Assembly (NCBI RefSeq): GCF_029633865.1
Contig: NC_079213.1
Location: 98,751,845 to 98,815,844 of the forward strand
Origin: Lampris incognitus
Taxonomy: Eukaryota; Chordata; Actinopteri; Lampriformes; Lampridae
Direction of reading: 5' to 3'
DNA: 64,000 bases
Positions 19,625 to 34,825 of this stretch are shown here, piece by piece. Position 1 is the stretch's first letter, and each line of letters begins with the position of its first letter. The notes under the pieces were generated by a model. It was not told the origin of the DNA and did no database searches. It was given only the letters and a program-made list of their open reading frames with translations. A program made the translations under genes and the position numbers.

Positions 19625-21662
19625 ATCCTCAAACAATATTGATGAGCTGACGGACGTTGTGTGTAGCTATAGCTCCTTTTATTCCGACCAAGGCTGTCAA
19701 GATTTTCCCTAACACCAAACCATGGGCTTCATCAGCCCTTAAGGGTCTGATTCATAAAAGGAAAAATGCTTTTAAAGAGGGCAATGATACTGTAGATAAG
19801 GAAACAAAGAAGGAGATCAGGTCAGAAATCAAAAAGGCTAAACTCAGGTACAGAGGTAAAATAGAAGCTGAGCTGAGCAGTAACAATTTAAGGATAGCCT
19901 GGAACGGTATGAAATCTACCACTGGATGTAAAGACAAAGGCAACAGGGACGATGCTCTGGCTGGTTTTAATTCAGATAAACAGTTGGCTGATGAGTTAAG
20001 CAAATTTTACTTGAGATTTGATAATTATGATTTCACAGACAAACTGAACAGCGCTAGAGCTCCCCCAGCTTGGACTGTTGATGTCAAAAGTGTGGAAAAA
20101 CACCTCAAAGTCACCAAGTCTAGCAAAAGCCCTGGACCTGATCATATCTGTGGCCAGGTTCTTAAAACCTGTGCTGAACAGTTGTGTGGAATATTTCACA
20201 CTATCCCTTCAGCAACAGAGGGTCCCTAAATTATGGAAACATTCCACAATTGTACCAGTTGCCAAGACCAGAACCCCTGTGACATTAAATGACTATAGAC
20301 CAGTAGCGCTGACTCCTCTAATCATGAAGATATTTGATAAGCTCATTAAAAACGAGGTTTTGTCGCAGGTGGAGAAATCCCTTGATCCACTGCAATTTGC
20401 ATACAGGCCCGACAGGGGTGTACAAGATGCCATGATAACACTTTTACATTTTCTGTACCGCCACCTTGAGGGGACAAATGCTCATGCCCGGCTGGTTTAT
20501 AGATTTCTCCTCAGCCTTTAACACAATCCAGCCACATCTGTTAGCAGATAAGATAATTAATCTTTTCAAACTGGATCTTAATCTAGTTCGCTGGATACTG
20601 GACTTCTTGACTGATACGTCCCAGTGTGTGAGGGTTAATGGCTGCTTTTCCAATCAGCTGTACTCTTCAACTGGTTCCCCTCAGGGCTGTTATCTCTCCC
20701 CGTTACGCTACATCTTGTACACTAATGACTGTGGCAGCAACCATACCAACAGACACATGTTCAAATTTGCGGATGATTCAGTGATTGTAAGTCTTCTTGA
20801 AGGGGAGGAGGAACGATGATTTTGTGTCTTGGTGTGATGAGTCCTTTCTCCACTTAAATGTGTCTAAAACCAAAGACGTGATGATCCGCTTTAGAAAGAC
20901 TCCTCCTAGTCCTGTACCAACCAGCACTGAAGGTGCTGACATTGAGCTTGTGGACAGCTGCAAATATCTGGGGGTTGTTCTCGACAACAAGTTGTCCTTT
21001 GAAACTCACGTTGCTTCCATATCAGAGAAGGTCCAGCAAAGACTTTTTCCCCTGAGGAACATGTGGACATTTAATGCCTCCTCCCAGATGATGACTCTCT
21101 TTTATACAAGTTTTATTGAAACAGTTTTAATGTGCTGTATTGTTGCTTGGTTTGCTAACTTGACTCTGGCCAATAAAAAACAGCCTGATAGACTTGTCAA
21201 GTGGTCTAGCAAGATTTCAGGGAAAAGCCAAGCCCAGCTTACTGACCTTTATAATAGGAGGGTGTTCAGGAAGGCTACTTCCCTTCTGGAGTGCCATGGT
21301 CACCCCCTTCGGCCAGAGTTTGAGCTGTTACCCTCAGGTCTTCGGTTGAGGAAGCCCTGTATTAGGACTAAGAGAAACAGGGCTTCCTTTGTCCCCACTG
21401 CCATCCAATTATTAAATAGTAGATAGTATTCATCTGTTGTCTGCAGTTTGCTAGTTTCCTTGGTCTGTATATATTTTATATTTTTTTATATTTTATATTT
21501 CATATTTTATATTTGATCTACTTTGGTTCTCCTTGCCAACTATGTCCTGTTGTCAATTCCGCCTTGGTGTTTGTATGTTTTGTCTTTGTGTGAGAGTTTC
21601 TATACTGGCTGCAAACTAATTTACCTGCAATGGACAATAAAGATACTTTGACTTTGACTTTG
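19625..21662 (+). mobile_element. L2/Rex1-type LINE, 5'-truncated, frameshifted
   Basis: The reverse transcriptase reads from about NIDELTDVVCSYSS through KPWASSALKGLIHKRKNAF, SKSPGPDHICGQVLK, LNDYRPVALTPLIMKIFDKL, QFAYRPDRGVQDAMI, FIDFSSAFNTIQPHLL, TGSPQGC and the catalytic FADD (KFADDSVIV), ending ...PTAIQLLNSR at about 21426. At least three frame changes (near 20200, 20490 and 20810) break it. No endonuclease domain is present, so it is 5'-truncated. The 3' UTR contains AATAAAG and ends in (ACTTTG)n at about 21650-21662, a simple-repeat tail typical of L2-like LINEs. Confidence 0.9.
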
Positions 21663-21767
21663 ACCGGTTCACAAAACATTTTGGTGGTCGTTTACACTTC
21701 TATTTCGTTCTTGTGAGCCAGTCGCAAGAAAAACCACATTTTAAAACCAAGTGTAAACGGTGTCTAA

Positions 21768-22967
21768 CAAATGTAGTTAAGCTATACACTTCCATATACT
21801 TGCACCTCACAGAAGAAGCTTACTTTCAGTCTCTCCGAGGCCACAATATAGGTTGAGGTTTCAGAACGCAAAGGCCTGTAAAGCACACTTATGGGTCTTG
21901 GTAATCTATTTTCTGTTGACTCGCTGATGCAAGATGTAGGCCTCACTTTAGCTGACACCATCAACGCAGCAGAATAATCCCCTTTCTACCAAGACTCCAG
22001 ATTCAGACTCTGCAAACTGTCATGATCTCAACAGGGGGAACTGCTGATACTGCCTTGAATCCAGATTCCAAAAAAATAGTCACATTCCCCAAATGATGCC
22101 GTGCAATGGCAGGAACTTGGGGGGGGGGGGGGGGAGAAGTTGAAGCATGTCAGCAAACACCTCATCGATCTCTCACAACTTTACCTTCGCTTTGCCTTCT
22201 CTGATAAAAAGCGTTATTTCTCTAGCGCAGACATTTCCACAAAAAAAAAGTGGTTGGTGGAGATTGTAATTTGAAAGCTGACATGTTCATGTAGATGTAG
22301 TTGTGTTTTGACACAGGAAGCCAAACAGCCATATGTGTGGTCTTGACAAAGTGGGTTTTTAGCACTCTTGCACCAAAGAACCACAAGGTGCTTATAAACC
22401 CCTCTTGTGCTTGTGCACCTTGTGTTTACCTGACCAAAGTTACATTCAACGTGCTGCCATAGAAAAGAAAAAAAAACCTGACAGTCTTTCAGGGGGTTAC
22501 AGTCTGCCTTCAAATGACATCAACTGTCTACAACAGCATGCACAGGTTTAAAGACCTTTATTTGTTTGCAGACATTAGCAGCGAATAAACTCACGTTCAT
22601 GCTCCAAACTCTTTAGCTGGTGCAGCATGTACTGTACACACACATACGGACGTTTCTTTGTGGCTGGGCTTTTTTTGTACGGCTCTCTTGCACGTGAGGG
22701 GATAGGGTGAGGGTTGGGGGGGGGGTGAGGGTGCGGGATAAAGCACAGTATTCTTTGTTTTTTGATAGCATACTAATTTCCAATCTCTGTGCCCTTTCAG
22801 CCTGCCTGTCTGTCTCTGTACACCTGTTCTCACAGTGCAGTAAATGAAAAAGAACAAAAGTGCTCCCACCCCCGCACAGACTTTCCTCTAGCTCTGTCAC
22901 AGCTACAGATAGGAAGGCAGCAGAGACGGGGTGAGTGTGAGAAGTAGACCACATTTGAAACAGTGGA
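21768..22967. other. Spacer upstream of the Ig receptor gene
   Basis: No coding exon is recognised here. A run of 15 G residues lies at 22120-22134 and another G-rich patch at about 22718-22735. The last part (about 22870-22967) should contain the promoter and 5' UTR of the downstream receptor, but no clear TATA or GC box stands out. Confidence 0.4.
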
Positions 22968-26117
<3,150 letters not shown>

Positions 26118-26957
26118 GATAGACTTGCTCGGATTAAAAACAAACTTCATTTAATTACTTTATGATGTAAAAATGTAGGAAATTGCACACTGGTACTATG
26201 TTACAGTTGTGTCCATGAATTTGGAACCGGTATTCCTTTCCTTATATTTGCAATCAGTTACGCAGTTGTGAGTTCTCTGGCATCCGCTTTCCTCTACTTG
26301 TTGGCATGCATTGTTAAAAAAAAAGTTAGAAAAAATGTTGTTTTCAATATTTTTTTAGGGCCCGGTTAATATGCCCTTTTTGTATACTTTTATTATAGTA
26401 GAGGTGCGTCAATAAGTTGTTCATAGAATTTGAAATCCTACATCAATTGTATGTCTGCCCAGATAAACTGAATTAATCTGTTTCCTTTGCGACACTTTTG
26501 AAAATATAATTTTAAGGGCATTTGGTGGATTAAATATTGATGGGTGTGTCAGTGAAAAGTTGAAAATATATATATATATTTTTTTTAATTAATTTTGGCC
26601 AGTTGGTAAATCCATGCCTTGCAGTTACACTGTAAAATTCCAACAGAGAAGTAGTCTACATCCTGTTGGGTCCCAGTCCACAGCCCTCACCCCATTTTAA
26701 TGATTGTTCAGAGGGAAGTTCCCATGTGTTAACGCCTTTTCCCTCATAGACCCTTTCTCACTGCTGACTACCTGACTGCATAAGGCACGCTATTTGTAAT
26801 ATTTTTTCCTATCAGAATATTTCTAAAGAATTTTAAATAGGAAAAAAAGCAGTAAAAAGTGAAATAGTTGTAAGCTCAAATACAAGATATGAAAGAATAA
26901 ATCTGATTTGTTGGCAGAATACAAAATATAACTAATACATTAAGTAAGAGTTAAATA
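26118..26957. other. 3' UTR and spacer after the Ig receptor gene
   Basis: AT-rich. An ATTAAA near 26133 is an early candidate poly(A) signal; no further exon or clear repeat family is seen before the SINE fragment at 26958. Confidence 0.4.
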
Positions 26958-27075
26958 TACCCATCCATCTGTTATCTTAACCGCTTATCCTGCTCTCAGG
27001 GTCGCGGGGATGTGGGAGCCTATCCCCGCCTACCACATAGTGACTGCTGGGATAGGATCCAGCATCCCCGTGATA
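26958..27075. mobile_element. SINE family A 3' fragment, rearranged
   Basis: The left half reads the minus-strand family A tail (CATCCATCTGTTATC, CTCAGGGTCGCGGGGATG). The right half reads + strand tail sequence (TGACTGCTGGGATAGGATCC, AGCATCCCC), so two 3' ends meet head to head. This is a rearranged or double insertion. Confidence 0.65.
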
Positions 27076-27704
27076 TATACAAATATTTTTTTTTAAATGT
27101 ATTTTTGCTCGTTTAAAATTATTTTTTTCGAGTAAGTGTTCGTGTATCTATATAGATATAATGAAAACAGTCATTTTTTTATTTGTGTAAAAAAATTTTT
27201 TTTCGAATAAATAAAATGCCGGTGTTCTTATCGGACTAATCATACTTGGATGCTGTTCATACTTACTAGCGGTAGAGGGCGCCGGCAAACAAAGGAACAA
27301 TGGGGGAGACGCGAATGGCGTGTGGTGCCCTGCGACTTTCCGAAGGGCAAGTGGCCCCGCCGGAGATTTTATAAACTCCCGTTGCTCTTGTGGGTGAATC
27401 ACAGCTTCAAAGTTCATACGAGTCCAACATAGGGCAGCGTTTGATTCGCGTAACAAAATAGGTCGGTGACTTAACCCCATGTGAAAACACAGCTTTTCTT
27501 TGGAGAGATTTACTTGGTTTGTTGTTTTTTTTCGGGGGCGGGGTTGTTTTTGTTTTGTTTTTTTTTAATTGGAAAATTTGATGAGGATTCGGGATTGGTC
27601 GTCTAATTCTGATTTTTGTCCTATAAAGTGACCACACCGCGGGGGCAGTTTTATTACCTGGACAGGTTCTCCCTTTTTTCTCTTCTTCGGCGCATCGCAA
27701 CGTC
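27076..27704. other. Spacer without recognised gene
   Basis: Starts AT-rich and becomes GC-richer from about 27270. Open frames here are short and show no family signature. Confidence 0.4.
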
Positions 27705-27972
27705 ACCGATCCAGGGAGCGTTTACCACACCTCCTCTTTTCCACCGATGCAGGGAGCGTTTACCACACCTCCTCTTTTCCACCGATCCAGGGAGCGTTTA
27801 CCACACCTCCTCTTTTCCACCGATGCAGGGAGCGTTTACCACACCTCCTCTTTTCCACCGATCCAGGGAGCGTTTACCACACCTCCTCTTTTCCACCGAT
27901 GCAGGGAGCGTTTACCACACCTCCTCTTTTCCACCGATCCAGGGAGTGTTTACCACACCTCCTCTTTTCTGA
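27705..27972. repeat. 38 bp minisatellite with alternating variants
   Basis: Seven tandem copies of a unit GATNCAGGGAGCGTTTACC then ACACCTCCTCTTTTCCACC. The fourth base alternates strictly C, G, C, G, C, G, C along the array (GATCC/GATGC), so the real period is a 76 bp dimer. The last copy also has GTG for GCG. Open frames through it repeat TTPPLFH-type peptides but have no sign of being a gene. Confidence 0.95.
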
Positions 27973-28260
27973 CTCTCCTCTGTGCAGTGTTTTCACAAAA
28001 GACTTGAAACATTACATTGACAGAATATGTTTAAGTTACAATAAAAACAATGACTTTATTTAATGACTTTTTGTTGTGGGGACAGATCGATAGCCCTGCT
28101 GGGTATATTACATTTATTTTTCTTTCCTTTACTTATTTTATTGTATCTATTTTTCACGCCCTGGCATTTATGTTCTTGATTGTTCTATAATGTTTGTAAG
28201 TTTATTAATGTTGCTATTAAAAAAAAATAACAACTTTTCTGACGACCGTAAAAGTGGACC

Positions 28261-28489
28261 GCCAAACAACATGTGACCAGGCGCCGCCGCCGCCCCGCCC
28301 GCCCCGCCCACGCCGGTGCAGCCGAGCGCGTTATTCTAATCACCCCTGCAGGAGTAAGCTCTGCCGCCGACGCTACAGGTGGAGGAGCCCGAAGGACTAA
28401 AAGCGGGATTCAGACAAGGCAACAAAAAAAAACTTTTTAAAAATAAAACATCATCCGGTGTATCGCAGATTGACGCTTAAGGTCGCTTG
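28261..28489 (+). promoter_or_regulatory. GC-rich promoter and non-coding first exon of sema4 (inferred)
   Basis: A CpG-rich stretch has overlapping GC boxes (CCCCGCCC at 28293 and again at about 28302) in a local island. It ends in a strong splice donor, CGCTTG then GTAAGTC, with the exon end at 28489. The first in-phase coding exon of the downstream semaphorin starts with a splice acceptor at 34341-34342 and contains 5' UTR, so a separate first exon is needed; this is the only good candidate. The transcription start is not determined. Confidence 0.6.
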
Positions 28490-31400
28490 GTAAGTCTGAT
28501 CTTTAAACGAAACGTTGCCGCTTGTGCTGTGTGTTTGTTTTTGTTTTTTACAAAGCGCGATCGTGGGTCCCCCCGAGGCTTTCCCTCGAAGCTCAGCCGG
28601 GCTGCGCAGAACTGGACTGAGAATCTTAACGGGGTTGGAAAGGTGCACAGACAGCACGCTGTCAATACTCGAGTCTTATCTAAGATTACAGGCTACCCAC
28701 GTCTAATAATAGAAGACAAGTGCCGGGACAGGCTTTAAGTGTTGAGGCTGCTTGGGCAAGCAAGTGCGGCCAGTTAGTGTTGATGCCGCCGCGGTGGAAA
28801 AGTTGTAGTTTGGGGGGGGGGGGGGGGGGGCTCGTAGAGAAGTGAAGAGAGAGCATTTGGAGTATCTTTTGACTTACTACAGTTATTATTACATTTACTC
28901 TGAATTTAGACTTTACCCCCGTTATAAGGCCTGAATTTGCTGTACACGTTATGTAACGCGATAGGTTAAAACCTGTCTGCAGATCTTTGTGAAACCCAGT
29001 GAAGGGGTGGGTGCCTTTACATAGAGCATGAAACGCCCATCTCCGTGAAAGTTGCCCCAAATGTCAAAAATATGCACAAACTGCCCAAGAAGAACTACAG
29101 AAAGTCACACATGAATTGAATCTATATCCCAGCTTAAGTATTATAATGGTGAGCATTTTACAGTTTGGCTAGTAAGAGTAACAATGTATTGCACATGATG
29201 TGTGTGTGACTCTTGGGGTGGAGGCTCAGTCTGTCAGTGCAATTGCCCAATTTTAGTTAAGCTGCATTTGCTCATAGGGGGGTCGGTCACACAGTGTCAA
29301 GGCACGTTGGACAGCGCAAGTCAAGTCAAGTCAATTTTATTTGTATAGCCCAATATTACACATTTGCCTCAGTGGGCTTTACAGCAACACAACATCCTGT
29401 CCTTAGACCCTGTCATCGGATAAGGAACAACTCCCTAAAAAAAAACCTTTTAACAGGGAGAAAAAATAGGAAGAAACCTCAGGGAGAGCAACAGAGTCCA
29501 CAAGCAATACACTCTCTGCCCTGTGGTCTAAGATGGGTTGATGTATACTTTCATCTGTCATGTATTGTTTACAAGGAGAAAGCCTTGATTTGTCCATACA
29601 CTTGTGATGGAATGATTGACTTGCTCTGTGCAGTTTTATTTATCGGGTTAGCATGACAAAGTGAATATCAGGCCTATGAGAAGACTGGCAGTGTATGAGT
29701 CCAAAGAATGGCAGAAGGAAACAGAACAACTGTGCAGTCATAACAAAACTGTTTGGTCTTTGAAGACACATGACAAATTGATTTAACTTTTATTAATTTA
29801 GCCTTTTTAATGACGCATATAGACTGGCACGGTACTTATCGGCTTATGAATTCACATGTATACTACTACTTGATAGCCCTGGTGATGGGCCATATTTTTG
29901 TTATGTCAGTTTTATGGCCCTCAAATGTAAAACATGTCATAAATGGCTGTCACTGTCATCGTCAGTTTTTTTTCCACGTCTGTGTTGCCACACCTATACC
30001 AACCCACCTCAGTGTACCCAATGCACATTGTGTCAGTTTTGCAAAGTTGAATGGTCGTTTTGCTTTCTATGCGTGCCTTTGTTTCCAGTTGGGTGCTGTG
30101 TTTGTCAGTGAACTTGTCACATTACAGACGGACCCGTCGGTAGATGGGCCCGTCTGAGAGTTGAGGGTGTTCGTATTTCCCTCTTGTGTCCCAGCTCCTG
30201 CTGTGGCTTGCCTCGGTGCATGTAAACACGTGTTCGTGTTCCCACTTGGCCAGCCATGTCTGTCACGTATGATCCTCATATTGTAAAGGGCAGGAGTTGT
30301 GGTGCTCTTAGAAAAAAAAAAGTGTTGCAGCTCTATGCTGTTGTGTTTAAATTCTCACATCTGCATTGACTTGTAATACGTTTAGTAATTAAGTTTACTA
30401 GTCATCCCATTATGGCCTTGAAAACTACGAGCCCAGCATATCGTGCAGTGTTTTTGTTAAACCACAGCTGCCCTGCATCCCAAAACTGCAGATGTGGAGC
30501 TGCAGTCCTCGCGATAAAAGAATACTTTATTTGAGCTATCTGAGCTCGCAAAAACATAACCTGGCGCTGAACTGGGGTGTGTTTTCCACTCTTGTGTTTC
30601 ACAACAGCGTCAGCGACACAAGGAGTGTCAGAGGTGGCCCTCCTCCCACAGCTGGTTTCCTGTTCAGGCCCCTGCTTGATGGAACACCGCATCACAGCCA
30701 GTCAGTCTGGTTTACGCTCAGCCCGCCGGCGAGCCGGTCAGCTTGATTATCAGCACGGGCAGGAAGACGGGCAGACAGCAACACACTAAAAAAAAGAGTC
30801 AGTTTTCACATTCAGTCAACAGTCAACCTCTCACTTTTATAAGTTGCAAGACACTTTTGTGAGACAGAAAAAAAAGCAGCCTGACCAACCACTCGGCGTG
30901 TCAGCCAAACCCAGCGGGTAGTTATTTATTAGTCTGACTTCAGTCCTCTCAGTCAGCCCTGCTGGTTACTGGTTAATCAGCTACAGAGGACTCGGCCTTC
31001 AGCACAGGGCAGCGCTGTCAAGCCTTGGAACCGATTCAACTTGAATTGTGCGTTGTATCTTAGACCTGTACAGTCAGGACTCGGCTCAGCTGTGTGACTG
31101 TTCACACGGCTGTTATATCTGGATTATTACTGCTCATCTTAGACGGCAAAGCAGCGCTTGTTCCTGCATGTTTTCGAGGCTGTTCTTTGGGGCCTTGGCT
31201 CATCAGAGGAAGCTAAAGCTGTTGTGGTTCTCCATAATATATGGAGCGGACATATAAGGAAGTAGTGGGGTCATCATCATTCTTGTAGCGGCTTAGCGAT
31301 GTGGACTTCTTTGACCGATCGTATCTTTATGATCAGCCTTTGAACAGGGAGTGCCAGTATTTATGAGGATCTGCCTCATGCGCCCTCTGTTAGGATGCAT

Positions 31401-33254
31401 CTGGCACGGTAGACCATGCTTATTCAATTTGTGCCCATGAAAGAGACTTACATTTCCACTCCACAACTGAATCTACATGCGCTGCTCATAGAAATAGTAA
31501 GCTTATTAGGTTAGTGTTGTTTTTGTCTTGTGTTTGTGGAGGCTTTTCATCTTTGTTGATGTTAACACACGTGATGTTGTCGTACTATATCTGAAGATGG
31601 ATTTTTTTAAACATCATTACAACTCCTTTCTCAAACAAGTGCGAGTCTGATGAAAAGCCTTTAAACAGTTTTTCCACTGTATGTAAATTCTACATAATTT
31701 TCATGAAAAAAAAAATCAAGTTGTAATTTGTAAGAATAGTTCAGGTGTTCAGTGATCCGTGCGCTACAAGGTAAAAGTGGAAAGAAAAACTTGTACAAGT
31801 TGCATAATGAGTGTACAGTTCTGTGCTTAATTATCAATTCTTGAGCAGGTTTTGCTGGCCAAACTGGAGAAGGCATCAGTCCCGTATAAAAGAAATGCAC
31901 CATCAGATTTCACACTATTGTCTCTGTTAGATACTCTTACACCTCGACGGAAAGCACAACTAACGTGATGGTGGATTGTTATATTATGAGAACTAAGGTG
32001 GAAAAATGGGAGAAAAAAAAGACACGGCGAGAGTCATATCCCAGAGCATGAGAACCTGTCCTCTAAATGCATGCAATTGAGATGGCTAACTGGGTTTGCA
32101 ACCTTTGTCAAGGCGAATGTAAATAATGAAATTTTCATTTTGTGGTATCAATAAATGTCCTAGTATTAAATTTCCTTTTTTTGCACCCTCAAACACACCC
32201 CCCATACACACACACACATACACACACACACATGCATAGCATCCGTAATTCTCTCCAGACAGGACTGTGTGCGCATTAAAACCTTCAGCTATGCTACTCC
32301 CCCTCACACCCCGACCACATGTGCACAAGTGTGACCCTAGAAAAACACAGGAAGAGAAAAGAGGGACAACTGCAGCATTCAGTTCTATTATTGTAGACAT
32401 ACCTTCCTGTCTACACTGCTTGGAGATATCTGTCAAAACGGTGTAAATAACAACCTGCAGTCACTCCAACCTGTCACTGTGCTCAGCCTATAGCTCCACC
32501 ACAGCCCATTGGGTAAAGTATGCAAGGTATCCCCGCTCTGCCAGCAGATGAGTAGCTGCACACATGCAGCGGCTTGCCCCTGTGTGTCAAGTAATGACAA
32601 GGAGGAAATCTGGCAGGTAGATGGAAAACATACGTTGAAAAGGCGTTGTTTTTAAAGGCAGCTGGAACAGTATGCACAAGTTAGCACCCAGCTGTCTCTC
32701 ACGAAATGTGGATGTGGCTACCTGGGTCCTGTCTGCAGGTGAGACAAAGTGTGTTGTGCTGTATTTTGTCGCACTAAAATTTGGCCAACAGCTGCATATG
32801 CAGTCTCTGTGTTGGTGTTGTTGGAGTATTGCAGGAACTTGAGAATTTGACCATTAACACGTGAGAGAGAGAGAGAGAGAGAGAGCGAGAGCTGCTCGGC
32901 GTGTTATTAAATGAAGTGTGCTGCAGCACTTGCGTCATCAAAAGATAATGAAATGAGCCAAAATGAGTGTTAAATATCACTCCAGCCTGAACGCCAGGGG
33001 AGGGTCCAGAAGTGAAGCGGTGTATTGTCAACATGAGCTGGGCCTGCATGCCCAAACCTGAACACATCTCCTTAGTTACTTGTGCCCAGCTGAGCCCAAA
33101 GGAAGGGAATCCGTGTCACAGAGGAGGACAGGAAGAGAGTATGTGCAAGAGGAAGAAAGAGAAAGCAAGTGAGGGTGGGAAATGGGGGCAGCGTAGTGCT
33201 ATTCACTTCGTTTCACTGAAGGCCACTTTGGTTTCCGCTTTGAAATTTATGGTG
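28490..33254 (+). other. First intron of the sema4 gene (inferred)
   Basis: Large intron between the putative non-coding exon and coding exon 2. Apart from a run of G at 28812-28830, the repeat at 29313-29505, a short (CA)n at about 32190-32235 and (GA)n at 32862-32888, I see no gene or family-level signal. Confidence 0.5.
29313..29505. repeat. Teleost interspersed repeat of the 'TTTTATTTGTATAGC' type
   Basis: AAGTCAAGTCAAGTCAATTT then TATTTGTATAGCCCAATATT, GGGCTTTACAGCAACACAAC and GAAGAAACCTCAGGGAGAGC are hallmark phrases of a very common fish repeat. A shorter related fragment (CCAATTTATTTGCATAGCAC) lies near 11043-11062 in fsd1. Family membership is from memory. Confidence 0.6.
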
Positions 33255-33663
33255 TGGGGATCGCCAGTTTGAATCCCCATGTTACCTCCGGCTTGGTCGG
33301 GCGTCCCTACAGACACAATTGGCCGTGTCTGTGGGCGGGAAGCCAGATATGGGTATGTGTCCTGGTCGCTATACTAGCGCCTCCTCTGGTCGGCCGGGGC
33401 GCCTGTTCAGGGGGGAGGGGGAACTGGGGGGAATAGCGTGATCCTCCCATGCGCTACGTCCCCTCGGCGAACTCCTCACTGTCAGGTGAAAAGAAGCGGC
33501 TGGTGACTCCACATGTATCGGAGGAGGCATGTGGTAGTCTGCAGCCCTCCCCGGATCGGCAGAGGGGGTGGAGCAGTGACCGGGACGGCTCGGAAGAGTA
33601 GGGTAATTGACCGGGTACAATTGGGGAGAAAAATGGGGAAAAATCAAAAAGAAAAAAAAAGGA
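33255..33663 (+). mobile_element. SINE family B, 5'-truncated, 13 bp target duplication
   Basis: Begins inside the tRNA-like head at the box B region (GTTTGAATCCCC), lacking box A, and runs to the tail CAATTGGGGAGAAAAATG plus A-rich end. GAAATTTATGGTG (33242-33254) and GAAGTTTATGGTG (33664-33676) flank it with one mismatch. 5' truncation with a duplication is the normal outcome of LINE-driven retroposition. Confidence 0.88.
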
Positions 33664-34054
33664 TGAAGTTTATGGTGGAGCTACCAACTAAAATTGGCCT
33701 TATTGTATTGGTCACTAGATTTCTCTGTTGAGGGGAAGTCATTATGGAGCTAGATCTGGCCCATTGTTTGCATGTAGCTCTGCTTGAAAATTCACCAAAG
33801 AAGCAAGGCTCTTTACTTTGCACTTCATTCCCTGTTCTTAGTAAACCAGTATCTTCTCTCCTGTCATTCTTGTTCTCTTTCCTCTTTCGTTCTTCTGCGC
33901 CAGCTGTATATCTTGCACGCTAACTAATGCCCTCATCCTGAGTGTCCTGCAGTGAATGAAATAGCAGATAAGATGGATGTCCTAGATCACCAGCATTACT
34001 ATCAATCCAGTTGTACAAACTGCCAAGCCCAGTGTTGTAGTGCCCTGACTATAA

Positions 34055-34210
34055 ATCCATCCATCCATTATCCAAACCGCTTATCCTGCTCTCAGGGTCG
34101 CGGGGATGCTAGAGCCTATCCCAGCAGTCATCCCAGCAGCGGGGAGACACCCTGGACAGGCCGCCAGGCCATCACAGGGTCGACACACACATTCACACCG
34201 AGGGACAATT
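34055..34210 (-). mobile_element. SINE family A, 3' fragment
   Basis: Tail (CCATCCATTATCCAAACCGC), GGGTCGCGGGGATG and CCTGGACAGGCCGCCAGGC are present on the minus strand; the tRNA-like head is missing. Confidence 0.85.
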
Positions 34211-34825
34211 TAAATTAATTAAATAAATTTAATTACAATTATATGTAAATGTTATGAAATATATCTGTGATTCTAGAATGATCATGTAAAATCTCACCTT
34301 CTTTTTTTTTTGCTCCCTTACTTGTTCGTATGTTCTTTCTAGGGGTGGACCAGCATGAAGACGCTGTTATCCAATGTCACTTGACTAGCAACTGTGGCAG
34401 CATGGCTTCAGGACCACCCTCCAGAGAGGACGGCTAGTGTCTTGTTAGCACCGTGTAGGAGGCTAACACCAACACAGCCATCCGCCATTCAGGACACCAA
34501 AGGTCTTTTCAGTTGTCAGCTCAACTAAATCAAAATGAACTGAACTGAGCCAGATGTGCACTTGCCTAGTTAAATGACTGTTAGAAGTATCTGGAACCGT
34601 CTTAGAGGATCTTTGTATGTGAGACATCTGGGCCCAGCAGAGTGCATATTCAGGACAGCAGAATCACCAGAGTGCAAAAAAATACAACAACAGTCGAGAC
34701 CTCTGGACTGAATCATCAACCAGGTTCTTCCGCTATGCTCCGACTCTGAGTGACAGCACACTGATTTGGTGGGAGAGCAGGGCTGAGCGGCTCCTCCACA
34801 GCTGGACGAATCTGGACTCTAAGCC

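Larger units (their letters stand above)
18569..21764. mobile_element. PIF/Harbinger-like MITE interrupted by a 2.8 kb insert
   Basis: Terminal inverted repeats are GACCCTGTTTACACGTGG (from 18569) and, inverted, GACACCGTTTACACTTGG (ending 21764). TAA flanks both ends (18566-18568, 21765-21767), a 3 bp duplication typical of PIF/Harbinger. A solo copy of the same element lies at 44914-45270. Compared with that copy, the MITE sequence is split at ACCGG: ACCGG is present at 18871-18875 and again at 21663-21667, with an insert at 18876-21662. Family naming is inferred from the duplication length and the general style of the ends. Confidence 0.75.

Noticed and set aside
27616-28007. Repeat protein or CRISPR-like array
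   Set aside because: Units are contiguous with no spacers, and the TTPPLFH reading is a by-product of a 38 bp minisatellite with no splice or coding support.
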